Below, piece by piece: positions 1 through 11,600 of a DNA stretch of 64,000 bases. The position numbers and the translations under genes were made by a program. The stretch comes from Tridacna crocea. Taxonomy: Eukaryota; Mollusca; Bivalvia; Cardiida; Cardiidae. Below the pieces are notes generated by a model that made no database searches, had not been told where the DNA came from, and saw only the letters and a program-made list of their open reading frames with translations. Numbering within the stretch: the first letter of the stretch is position 1; every line of letters starts with the position of its first letter. The DNA lies in the NCBI GenBank assembly GCA_943736015.1, contig OX031063.1, positions 35,308,172-35,372,171 on the forward strand, in the 5' to 3' direction.

Positions 1-955
1 TAACCGAGGCCGAAGTGACTGAGGGATACAATGCACACACGAAAACTGGAGAATTTTTCCGATTTCTCTGGTTTAAATTTACCGTATTGTGTAGTAGTCA
101 ATGATTCTTTTTCTTAGAGGTCTAAATTCGAGAATATCTGCTGCATTTTATTCATATATCGGCAAAAGATGTCATTATCTATCTGAGAAACCCACACAAG
201 AATCGCGCAATGACCAATATTTCTACTTTCCCTTACAGTGCAGTAGAATCGGGATTCAATTTGGTAGTTTTATGGTCTAGGGGAAAAAACTCTTACAGTA
301 TAAAACAAATAGTTTTAAAGAGTGACTGCCCTTATTGTAATGCAACACTGTCCGTGCATTTCCGTCTTTTGCAAGTTCCTGAATAGATTGATTGGTGGCA
401 TGTTGTTATAAACAACGTTTTCAACATTATTTCAGTTACATCACGGCGGCCAGAGCACCTATCCATTCTTTCCTGGAAACTCTTTTACAAGTACTCCCCA
501 CAACTTTCTTTCCAGACTACTGGCTGCTTTCCCACATTAACCATTGTCGAGACAATGGTCTGCGGTGGCCCTGAATAAAACAGCAGACGAGTCATAATTA
601 ATTCTCATTAGAGCAGCAGTATTTGAGTGTGGCTGGCTGCGATGAGCTATTGGGAAAATAACAGTTGCCTTTAGGGACCTTAATTGTAACATAAAAGGAG
701 AGGTAACAATACGTACGTACGTATCAAAGTTAAGTTGATTAGTTCATTCATTAATTCAAACGATCATCCAATTATTCAGTCATTAGTTCATTATCTATTG
801 TATAGTTTTTGTTCTCTAGCTATCTTCTTTTGGGTGAGTGGGTGATCGAATATGGTTAGAGGGTGCTGGTGAGGGTGAGTGAGTTAATTAGTACCTATGA
901 TATGAGAACAGCCCGTTGTGTTTTACTCTAAAACATAATGTCAGGGAATTATGGA
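1..955. other. Upstream DNA without recognisable feature
   Basis: AT-rich sequence with short simple tracts (ACGTACGTACGT near 712 and several ATTCA-like runs near 740-790). No ORF with coding character, RNA gene or known repeat was seen. Confidence 0.5.
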
Positions 956-1659
956 CATTTCGTACCATAACCATTTCGTACCAGTCATTTCGTACCATAG
1001 GATTGGTCATTTCGTACCATGATGTTACCATTTCGTACCATATGTGTGGTCATTTTTTTATCATGATTTCACCGAGAAAATCTATTTGAATATAGAAAAT
1101 TTAGATGTAAGAAAAGTTTATTTGATTAATAATCCTCGCAATAAATATAAGATAAAATTATAAAAGATATAAACGAAACATTATGGATGAATGTATGGAT
1201 GATAAAATTTATGCAATGATGATGTTTTTTGCATTCCACATTTCTATTTAACTTTTGTAACAAATGTAATTAAAGGCAAACACCAAACAAATTATTTTCA
1301 AATTGTAATGACTAATCTTGTAACAAACATTAACCAAACAATGTAATTATCTATCAACTGTGTCAAACATCGATTGCTTCCTTTAATTGATTAGCGAATA
1401 TTTAGATTATAAGTATACAACAAATGCAACTATAAAACTTTTGGCAATTATAAAAGCAACATTTTTTAAGAAATTCATCGAAGAATATATTTTAATAATC
1501 GTTAGGTAAATAAACTATCAACTTGGTACGAATTCGTAAGTTATGGTACGAAATTGTAATATTATGGTACGAAATGGTCAATGCATGGTACGAAATGGTA
1601 ATTCTTTGGTACGAAATGGTAATGTGATATATGGTACGAAATGGTTATGGTACGAAATG
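956..1659. mobile_element. Non-autonomous DNA element with inverted arrays of an 11-base unit
   Basis: The first 27 bases (956-982) are an exact inverted copy of the last 27 (1633-1659). Each end is an array of the unit ATTTCGTACCA: five copies on the left (956-1042) and about seven, reversed, on the right (1525-1659), spaced 14-19 bases. The middle is AT-rich without ORF. ATGTCAGG occurs just outside both ends (near 939 and 1670), possibly an 8-base target duplication. Subterminal arrays like this usually bind a transposase. Superfamily unknown. Confidence 0.75.
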
Positions 1660-3526
1660 ACTGTATACCATGTCAGGCCCCATTAATAATTTCGGTAACA
1701 CTTTAAATATGTGTAGGAAAAAAGAAACGGAGCAAAAAGTGAGGAAAGAAAATACACACATGTACACAATTTTAATGCTTCAATGCATTCTTCATGGTCT
1801 CTGGTATGAGTTGTGAATTTGTAATCTTGACCTCAAGAACGCAACCCATATTAACACACATTTTTGGTATGACGTGTGGCCAACTAGTATTGATTGATTT
1901 GAAATCCAAACGACAAATTCACTGTCCGTCCCAGAGATTGCGAGTGAAGCACAACAAGAGCGGCAAATTTGTCGCAAGATACGCTCTGACCCCAGGCTGT
2001 AATATGATGAAACCTTTCAGAAGTCCCTTAGATAAAGCTACATGCCAAAGCCCTGGGCCTTATGGTTCAGATGAGAAGATTTTCAGTAATTTTCAATTTC
2101 GTTGCCATGGCATCCAGAGCTTTTGAAAGAATCAAAATATTTTAAGAAATTCGAGAGAGGACCATGGCAGGAACATGTTTGAAAAGTTTCATCATATTTG
2201 CAAGGGTTGTTTCAAATAAATAAAAGTTAACGCACGGACGGACGCACGTCGGACACCAGACCATGATATAGGCCAGCGAAGAATCTAAAAACATAACCTA
2301 GGACAATTTACTGATATCTGTACAGTACTGTACAGTTAAGTTTTTAAGACTGATTCAGCCAATAGAAATATAGAGCATTGGAAGACAAAAAATAGTGCAT
2401 AAGTTGCATGGCAGAATTTTGTCTCTTGAATATTTACTCAATTATCCCAGATTTAAAAAATTATTGAATAAATATATTTCAAAATAAGCACCAGTATAAC
2501 TCAAAGTAAAAGCGAGTATCAAAGATTTTGAATATTTTTTTTAACATTATTCTTACGCAGCGTCAAAATGGCGGAGAATATTTTGTTTGTCATTTCCACC
2601 AAACGACAATATCCATTTTGATGTTTTAAGTAGAATTACAGTTTCGATAAAGTAGTTAAGCGAAAGCAAAGATATCTAATTGTAAGCCATTTTTTATTTT
2701 CTATATATGTCATTGTGTTTGATCTGTAGTATGTCTTGTGTTTGCGAACACTTGTCCGGACAGAGTTTTACGGATAATCGTGTGCGTGTGAGCTATTATT
2801 AAGACAGATAACTCCGGGACTTGGTGGGGGGGAAAAAATGTGTATTATCCGGACGTTCTTTCATTTTCCATTGCAAATATGGATTAGTAATGCTTTGGCT
2901 GCCCCAATGAAATTTTGGAGATATTGGAGGATTATTTCGTATTTATAATCAAGAAACTGACCGCCCTCTCCACTTTTGAGTCAATTACCCTTCTGTAATA
3001 TTATTATCGTGGATATTTGTTATATTGGGTGATGATATTTACCCAACCGTCGTGTACACACTGAAGAAAATTCATACTGCCAGGCCGACTTGTTTACTCA
3101 ATACAGGAAAACTTTTTGGGTGCCCGATGGTCGAGCCCGGACTGATGAAATATCGTCTTGGAGGCACAACTTACGTGCGCGCCATTTCCAATTTCTTCAT
3201 TCAGTACATGATGCAGTCGTGTCCGCACTGAAGAATTGGACTCTTACTTACACTGTGTAAATGGGTTGGGCCAAAACGCGGAATGGCATGTGTACAGACG
3301 CGGCACGGTGACCAGGATCAGCAATCACAGATTTCTTACTAGTTACTTCTGATGTAGATCTTCAACAAATTGTATTTCTCAAGAAACAAACTAGGCCTAG
3401 ATCTTGTCTAAATTAAGATACTTTGGTTGTTTTTAAAATGAAAATATACAACCTTTACAAAAACAATTAAGATACAGTTTGTGTCTGTTAGTTTATATAC
3501 ACGGTTTGCTTTGCTAGAAATGTGAA
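1660..3526. other. Upstream region, function unclear
   Basis: A 110-codon open frame at 1794-2126 has no recognised homology and its codon pattern does not persuade me. A GGACGGACGCACG tract near 2237 resembles ends of dispersed molluscan repeats. The YY1-like site lies at 2564. The first PCM1 exon may be in this stretch. Confidence 0.35.
2564..2576 (+). promoter_or_regulatory. YY1-like site, possible promoter element of PCM1
   Basis: CAAAATGGCGGAG resembles the YY1 consensus often found at transcription starts of animal housekeeping genes. It sits 2.9 kb before the first coding exon, a plausible place for the non-coding first exon that the splice acceptor at 5461 requires. There is no direct evidence that transcription starts here. 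Confidence 0.25.
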
Positions 3527-4820
3527 TTAACCCTTTACCCCATACGGCATTTCTATGGTATATTTAATTGACCCATAGTAACAAGAAGGATGTTCAAAGC
3601 CGTTTCTTATGTGTATACGACACCTTTTGATAGTGTAGAAAACATTGTGGCAAAAGGTGAAATTGCTTGTCATGACAGGGTTTTCATTTAAAGCCGATTG
3701 CCGATCAAAAACATCGGTTGAAATCGGCTCTTAATCGGTTGTTTTTGCTGGATCTTTAAAAAATCGATCGCTCTGTTTATACCAAAAATATTTCACGCGT
3801 TGGTAACTGTACTACGACACCGGTTCAATTTTACCGCGAAACCAGAAATAGTTGGTTTATGAATGTTACGCGGTCATTCATTGGATGCTTGCATACAATT
3901 ATCCAATCGTAGGCCTCGATACGTTGCTCCAATCTCCATTTGGTAATCATGGACGCCAAAGCAAAGAGAAAGAAGTCCGCAAATTGCTGTTTATTTGATT
4001 TTGGTTTTAAAAACGCCAAATTAGACGATGACGCCGGTTAGTAAAGTTGACATAAAATTAACAATAAAGTTTAAATTGCGTGACTCAGTTTTTTACAGAC
4101 CGTTTTGCAATTTTAATCCCGAGAAGCGAGTTTTCGTCGAACTATTGTACATCGACAATACTACTTTATGTTTCATATTATTTTTGTCTTCGGATATTTA
4201 CCATAAAAGCGAATGCATTGATCTGAGATATATGAAAGATTACTTAATTTGTTTTAAGGTGAATTGAGTTAAATTTAAGATTTAGAAAGTAAATTTAAAT
4301 AATAAAAATGAAATGTCCTATCTCCTTTGCTCTTTGTAAAAAGTCAAATAGGTATGTGTATGTCTTACTCTTAATTGGCTGTGAAGTAAGACATGTTAAC
4401 ATTTGTTTTCATATTTTATATGTGTATTTTTCTCAAAACAGTATTTGGACCTCACTTACATACTGTATATGTACAAGTGAGATCCAAATAATGTTTTAAG
4501 AGCAAACTCATGACATAATGATAGAGAAAAAAAACAGATTTACCATCAAGGAGACCTCACAAAATAGGTTTAAAAAAGCTCAGAATCGTTTTTGGCCGGG
4601 GGGCTTCGCCCCCTGGTCCCCCTACCAGGGCGTTGCCCTGGACCCACAAGGGGGCCGCCTAGGCCCCCTTGACCCCCTGCCTGTTGTTTTTGTCAATCGA
4701 TCTGTTGTTTCATTTCAAAATGAAAACCCTGCATGAGCAATTTCACCTTTTGTCACAATGTTTTCCAAAGGCTCCTACAAGCAATGTGTAGAAATGATTA
4801 TCTATGGCGTAAAGGGTTAA
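3527..4820. mobile_element. Family B MITE split by another transposon
   Basis: TTAACCCTTTACCCC at the left and GGCGTAAAGGGTTAA at the right bound a family B MITE. Its central hairpin (AACATTGTGGCAAAAGG... and its complement) is divided by the insertion at 3676-4731. Confidence 0.85.
3676..4731 (+). mobile_element. 1,056-base transposon with CAGGGTTTTCATTT ends
   Basis: 14-base perfect terminal inverted repeats (3676-3689 and 4718-4731) flanked by a CATGA duplication (3671-3675, 4732-4736). Near the right end is a GC-rich block at 4596-4678 with GGGGGCTTCGCCCCC hairpins. An ATG at 3949 opens 29 codons (MDAKAKRKKSANCCLFDFG...) ending at a GTTAGT donor, like a transposase first exon. CAGGG ends fit hAT-like elements, though a 5-base duplication is not the usual 8; superfamily is open. 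Confidence 0.75.
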
Positions 4821-5461
4821 AAATCTTCTATCCAGTACATTCCAGCAAGTCTGTGCATAAGATGAGGTATTTTCTTGTCTACTTTTCATGAACATAGAGC
4901 ATTTATAAATGAAAAAAAAAAAGTTGTTTTTTTTTTCACCCTTATCCCTCCATGTTAACAAGAGAATTTTGACCCTTGGACATTTCTCTTTGACTCTTGG
5001 AAATTTCATTTTTACTCTGGAAAATTTGAATCCAAAAGTAAGTGACTTGGGATTCTGGACCTAGTAAGAACCCTGTTGAGAGCTCGGTATACACAAAGTA
5101 CATGTAGTTTAATTCTGTTTTATATGTTTAAGTGTTTTTGCAAAGATTAACTCCAGTATTCATTTTATAGTATGTAATGTATAATGTATATCACATACAT
5201 GTATTATGATGTACACCAACATATGTAGCAAGACATAAATTTTCCCCCAAATATGGCCTTCTTTCCCTCTTGACCAGCATCCGGTGGCTTCCCCAAACCA
5301 TGAAAAGCCTGTCGGTACTCCATAGGAGACCTGTCTGGAAAACTACTTCCCCTCAGAAAAAGGATCTGTTGACCCTTACCAGTCAATGAAATTTTAGCCT
5401 TGTCCAAATTAACAAATATTATATATTATCATTATTTTTTTGTTTTTGTTTTTGTTTGCAG
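4821..5461. other. Intron before first PCM1 coding exon
   Basis: AT-rich, no repeat or ORF of note. It ends in a long T/G tract that serves as the pyrimidine tract of the acceptor at 5461. Confidence 0.5.
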
Positions 5462-5620
5462 TAGTTAAGATTGACAATGGCTTCAGGAGGTCACAAGCCA
5501 AAGTCTTCAACATCTGAACCACGTCAGAAAAGCAGTTGGCAGAGGACAACAAGCATGTCTGACAAAGAAGACAATATCAGTTTGAGCAGTATGCCAAATG
5601 AATTGAGACCAAATAATTGG
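5462..5620 (+). CDS. PCM1: PCM1 coding exon 1 (start codon at 5477)
   Basis: A long T-rich tract ends in TTTGCAG at 5461, so this exon is spliced to an upstream non-coding leader; 15 bases of 5' UTR precede the ATG. It encodes residues 1-48, beginning MASGGHKPKSS, rich in Ser and Lys. The donor GTAAGT follows a complete TGG codon (phase 0). Human PCM1 also begins MA-GG. Confidence 0.88.
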
Positions 5621-8600
5621 GTAAGTTTACCATTTTCTGCTTTTTATCAACATATAATTTTTAAAATCTCCATAGACTCGGCCAAAGTTTTAGACTTTTC
5701 TGTTGCTACATACTAACAATGATTCAGAACAACTTCGGGTTGTACGCCCGAAATTTCTCAAACAGTACTGTTTTTCAACGTACTGAACTTGAATTTACAC
5801 ACAGGGTTCCTATATATATGAAGTTATGCATGTGCAATTTTTATGACCCTGCTGCAATCATCTCCCCTTGAACCCTTTTCAACTCTTACTTTTGTACTAA
5901 ACCATTCTGCATTCTGTGAGAAAGACATGTTTTTGTGACAAGGAGCTTGTGGGGGGTAAATAGCAAATAGCACATGAAGGACATGAACATTAACCATAAC
6001 TTGGACATTACAAGTACATGTACAGTGGATGGAAATAAAATTTGAATTTCCTTTAATTGAATCAACCGTTGAAAATCATGTTACATGCTATTTTACTTAA
6101 GGAATTTTCTGATTGGAGACCCTCCTCACACAAAGACCAGCCCAAAAGTCGTAAGAAAGGTAACCCAGAATGGGAAAGAGAGCAGTCACATTCTCAAGAG
6201 TCTCCACCTGCTTCAGAAAGGCGCTATGGTACTCCGCGCACATTTCCTAGGACTAAAGTTACCAGTAACACACCACCGTCACAAAGGAGTGCTCTGGAAA
6301 ATCTCAGACAGCACATGACTTTTAGTGATCAAGAAGAAGTAAGACATTGTTAGGTTATTTGAGACATTTATGTAACAAATTTCATGGAGAGTGGAGCAAC
6401 TGCAAAACATAGTAGTATGGTTATACCCCCGCAAATCAAATGTTTTCGGGGGTATACTGGAATCAGCCTGTCCGTCCGTGTTTCTGTCTGTGTACAAAAT
6501 ATTAGCAATTGCCTGTTTCTTTCAAAGCACTGGCCGGGGTATTATGTCACATTTAGTGACAGCTTTAGTTTTTTCTACAAAGAAACATCTCCATGAATTT
6601 TGTCTCCATTGCTCATTTTCAGATGACGGTGACCAAGATCTCCGCCTCACTGTGCCAGTAGGTGGAGCATCTTGCTCTGTCATGTTAGGTGACAATTTGG
6701 TTTTGATTTTTCTCATTCATCGTAGTATTTGATTCAAAACATACTAGGACTCGCCTCTAGGTATGTCTAAAGTAAATTTATCATTCTTGTCATTATCTGA
6801 ACTAGTTAGTTAGTAGAAAAGTAGTGGGTGAATTTAATTACTATCTAGGAAGTTTAGTCCATGAAAAAGAGGTATTCCCAACAATCATTGTAAATGTTGA
6901 ATTTTTCCTATTTTTGTCATTCTTTTGTGCAAAGTGAAGTGCATGTATTACAATAGAAAATTTACCTTTTTTCAGGAGCAAACAAAACAGTTTTATGCAT
7001 ACAAAATATTTCAGTCTGATAAAATGAATAGTTTTAAGGCTTGTAATTGTAAGTTTCTACTACTGTTCATTTTTTGCTAATAGGGTGTGAGTATGGAAGG
7101 TGAGAGAAATAATGACAGAAATCTTCTAAAAAGAAAGGATAATTTTAGCCGTCAGGAGGCACCTACTACTTCAGATAATCAATATCCTCCACAGCAAGTC
7201 AACAGACGGGATGATAGAAACAACAGAAATAATAACAAACAGAATCACAATGTTGTAGATGAAAAAGTGAGTGTGGTCTTACATAACATTTTTCTTGATA
7301 ACATTGATTCCACCTAAAATAAATGACGGCCTTGGATTAGGCAAAGCAGATTTCTCATAGAATTCCATGTATAGACCCTGTGACAGAAAATTCAGAGTTT
7401 TAACATTCCAGGGAAAAAAGATTATGAAAATTTAAATAACCTCCATTTTACACAATGTTTTCTACCCATTCAAAGACAACTCTTGATCATTTTATCCACG
7501 TTTATACCTTTACCACACTATCCCGACTTTGAACATCCCTGAGAAAGAAGCCTTCTGAAAACATTGTGGGAAAATGAGAACATGCTGGTAACCAGCATTT
7601 TCTCCTTTTCCCACAATGTTTTCAACCCTATCAAAGAGAGAAATCATCATTTTAGCAACATCGAAATTGTCGTCTGCAAATGCTTTCAATTTGAACCAAT
7701 CTAAAATTTTGTCGTTTGGTAAAGAGTTCGTTTGTCAGTTGTAAATGCTTTAAAATTGGACAAGTCTTAGAATTTGACATTTGATAAAGGGTTAATAAGG
7801 CTGGTGACTTTTCAATACTTGATTTTGTCTTGTATAATTATATTCTTTTTAAAAAAATCCTTCAACCTGGCCAATACCTGATAAAATACTTGACATTTCC
7901 TAACATCAAAAATAACCCTAATATAAGTATTTCAAGCAGTTTTGTAGTAAGTGTCCCTCTTCTAATGGACAGTGCAGGGCTCAAAAGATCCTGTCATCTG
8001 CTCGTCCTTACTAGTTAAAAATTTGGTGAGGGCAAGTGGATTATCCTTTTTTTGACATTGTCTAACTGTAAGACAAGTGCAAAATGGCAGGAGGACAAGT
8101 GATAATTCTGAAATTTTTTGGACCCTACAGTGTAGACTCAAGATCAGATTTCATATTTTGTTTGGTCTGATATTGATCAAGACTGTTTGCAATGGCAGCT
8201 TTAGTTGAATTCTAAAGATGAAATATCATTACCTCCCAAAGCTTTTTATTTAATCCTTTACCAAACAATCCCTGGTTTTTATGGCCCTGGTTTAGAAGCC
8301 ATTAGAAAACATTGTGGGAAAAGGAGAAAATTCTGGTAACCAGCATTTTCTCATTTTCCCACAATGTTTTCTACGGCACTGGAAACAAATTTCATTTTTG
8401 AGATATGTTTATTTTGTCATCTGCAATTGCTTTCAATTAGGACCTCTCTAAAAATTGTCATTTTGTAAAGAGTGAAAGATAATTTGTGAAGTATTGCTCA
8501 TTGAAATTGTCTGTTACCTCATGTTCTCCTTTAGGCTGACAGCAGTCAAATTGTTGGACGTTTAATGCAGATTAGAGATTACATTAAACAGGCACATTCT

Positions 8601-11600
8601 ATGATGGAATCATTGCGGAAGACAGGTGATCCGGTAAGATATAAATTTGTAATAGTTCTCCCTGTTCATGCCTAGATACCAGAGTAGAAAATTTGACTGA
8701 TTCCATGCTGTTGTTAAACTACAATTTCAGCGGGGATGAAAAGTTAAAAATGGAAGAGTGAGAAAGACCATCTTGGTGAAAAAATTGTACTTGTCAATAT
8801 TTAAATTATTTGTAGAAGACATATGGAATGTTTGTTGAAAAATAGGGTCTGTATTTGAAACAACAGAAATTATTGTGGAAAAAGGAGAAATCTTCTTCTT
8901 TTACTACAATATTTGTAGTAGTCTCTGTAAATTTCAAGAATCATAGGATTGTTTTTAAAAGGTTTTAAAAAAGGTTTAGCCTTTCATGTCAATTCTTAGC
9001 CTAGTCTCCTTTGCCATTTTATGATACTGTTGTGGACAGTTGATATTACAATCAGACTGCACTGAACTGTTATGGACAGTTGATATTATGATCAGACTGC
9101 ACTGAACATGTCATATCTTTGATCTGTACTGATGTCTTGTGCAGTATTATGGTCATACAGTCTGGAAACAGCAACATAATTTGCAAGTCAGTACCTGTAA
9201 TTTTTTTCTTATGATTTCATCCTGAATTAAAGAATAATGTAGTATAGAGCTACATATTCATATCATTTCGAACCTACATAACATATTAATTTTCATTAAT
9301 TATATATGTAAAAAGACTCAAAAGAATGGTTTGTACTAATTTATATGTTCTAAAAAGGGGAATTTGAAAGATAACCTTCAATACTACCTAGCTCTAGATA
9401 ATTCTCTCATGTTCATGGAGATTCATTTTGATTTCGTCTAGCCTGGATATAAAGATGAAATGGACAGGTTACAAAAGTTGATGGACCATTTGAGGGAGCA
9501 GGAGAAAGGTTACACTGGTCTTCTACAGCACATACTGGTAAATAAATACAATTGAACCCTGGTGAATTTTCACCAAACAACATAAATTGTAGAGTAGTGC
9601 AAATTGAAAGCATTTGGTGATGACAAATCTAGCCCCAGTGATGACTTCTGTCTTTGAAATGGTAGAAAACATTGTGAGAAAAGGAGAAAATGCTGGTTAC
9701 CTGCATATTCTCCATTTTCCACAGTGTCTTAAAAACTTTCTCTTTGGGTATTGTAAAAACTATGGATTGTGTTTTAAAACTAAGGACTGCTTGTTAAAAG
9801 TTAAGCCTTTACTAAAGAACAAAATATTTTATGAAACTTTAATTAGATGGCTTTCATAAACATTCTTGGATTGTTTTCTTCACTTTCCAAGAAAATCACA
9901 TCATTGGAGCCTAAGTTGGGATGAATGCAAAATTTAATGTTTCAATATGTTTGACGTCTAGAACAGACTTGACCACTTTTTCATTAGACAAATACTGCAA
10001 TTTGTTAGTTATTGAATGTGAGAGAAAGTACTGATTGATTGATCACCAGACAAAATACTTTATTTTAGTGGTATTAAACCTTCCATATTATATGCACAGG
10101 ATTTTCCATGATGCACAAATCCTGCATCAATGAGGCAATATTATCTCAAATGAGCCCTTTAATAAATAACTGTGTGTTACCAATGAGGCAACTTTCCAAA
10201 ATCTTTATCATCTGGAAAGTTGAATAAATCGTCACAAATCAAAGTCTGTTCTTGCTTCTGTATTAGACCAACACAATTCTTTTTTTTTTTTTGTCTGCCC
10301 TGTATATGCATTATTACCATAAAGAACTGAACAATAGATACTTGTGGTAAATATGAACCCAGTCAAAGTGATAGTTGGGTTCTCTGTAATTTATAGCTTA
10401 TTTAACATCAATTCTACTAGATAAAAGTACAAATTACCAGTCTGTTGCCTTGTTGCATTCATATTTATTGTCTACTTCCTGCAACTGTTGACCAAGCCAC
10501 ATTATCGATTGTTCTTTTAACAATATCCCACTTTTCACATTCCTAGGGAAGAAGACCAGTGAAAAAGTGAGAACAGGAGAAAGTATTCGTAACCAGCATT
10601 TTCGCCTTTCCCACCTTGTTTTCAAACTTTTCTATTTGCAAATTGTTTTCAAATGGTTTCAATTATGGAGTAGTCCAAACCTAAGTTATTTGGTAGAGAC
10701 TTATACAGTATTTTATGATTTTAGTCTGGAAGAGAAGAAAATGGAATGAACGAAATGAGTCGTGAAGTGGATGGAATGGATGATACAACTTCTGTGGATT
10801 TGGATCTTCAGTCGGACATTTCTGATCGAGATGTAAGTGGGTTTTTTAAACTTTTTTTTTCCCTTTCTTTTTACCACTGTTGAACAAACTATAGTTACTT
10901 TCATTGGGCTGGCACCTCAAATGAATATGTATTATCAGCAGTCTAAAGACCTGTAAAAATACCAAACTTAAATTCATTGATATATCAGACTTAAAATAAA
11001 TGGCATATTATTAAATGGTACATGTTCAAATGAAATTTACCTGTACTTTATACACAATTGTTTATATTGTTACAGGAGCCCACTCTTTCGTAATTAGTTC
11101 CAAATTAAAATACAATACCTGACCATTGCATTGGAGAGATATCTCTTTGGCTCATTGGTTATGGTATTGGTTTTTTTTAACCTTGAAAAACAATGATTTG
11201 TCCGGCATGGATACAAATCCCGCCAGTTGCGGGTTGTGTTTCAGCTATGCATTTGTTATTTGTTTCTTTGTTACAGACTTTGTTCGTAAGAATATCTGGC
11301 CACAGTTGAGCATTTAGTGAAGTCATAAATATTCAAAAGAAAACTCAGTGATCATTTGATACAAAAAAGAATTTGATAAATTACACTGATACTAGTATTT
11401 TATTAAACAATTTTAGTATTTTTGAATGTTCATAAATGTAATTGGTTCCATTGCCGACATCTATACATTAATTATGATTTCTTACTAGCACTGGTGTAAT
11501 GACTTCCTCAGTTGATTAAATCATCTGAAAACTGTTGACTTATTAGTTCATTTGTCTAGTGATTTTATACTTGATAAAGCTTTGTCACTGCTTTTTGTGA

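Noticed and set aside
1794..2126. 110-codon open frame upstream of PCM1
   Set aside because: No recognised domain, no clear promoter or splice context, and a similar-length open frame overlaps on the other strand. Chance or old repeat sequence is more likely.
6391..6732. 113-codon frame after exon 2
   Set aside because: It lies in a dispersed repeat (family D) with copies at 26615, 48632 and 52497, and the frame is not kept between copies.
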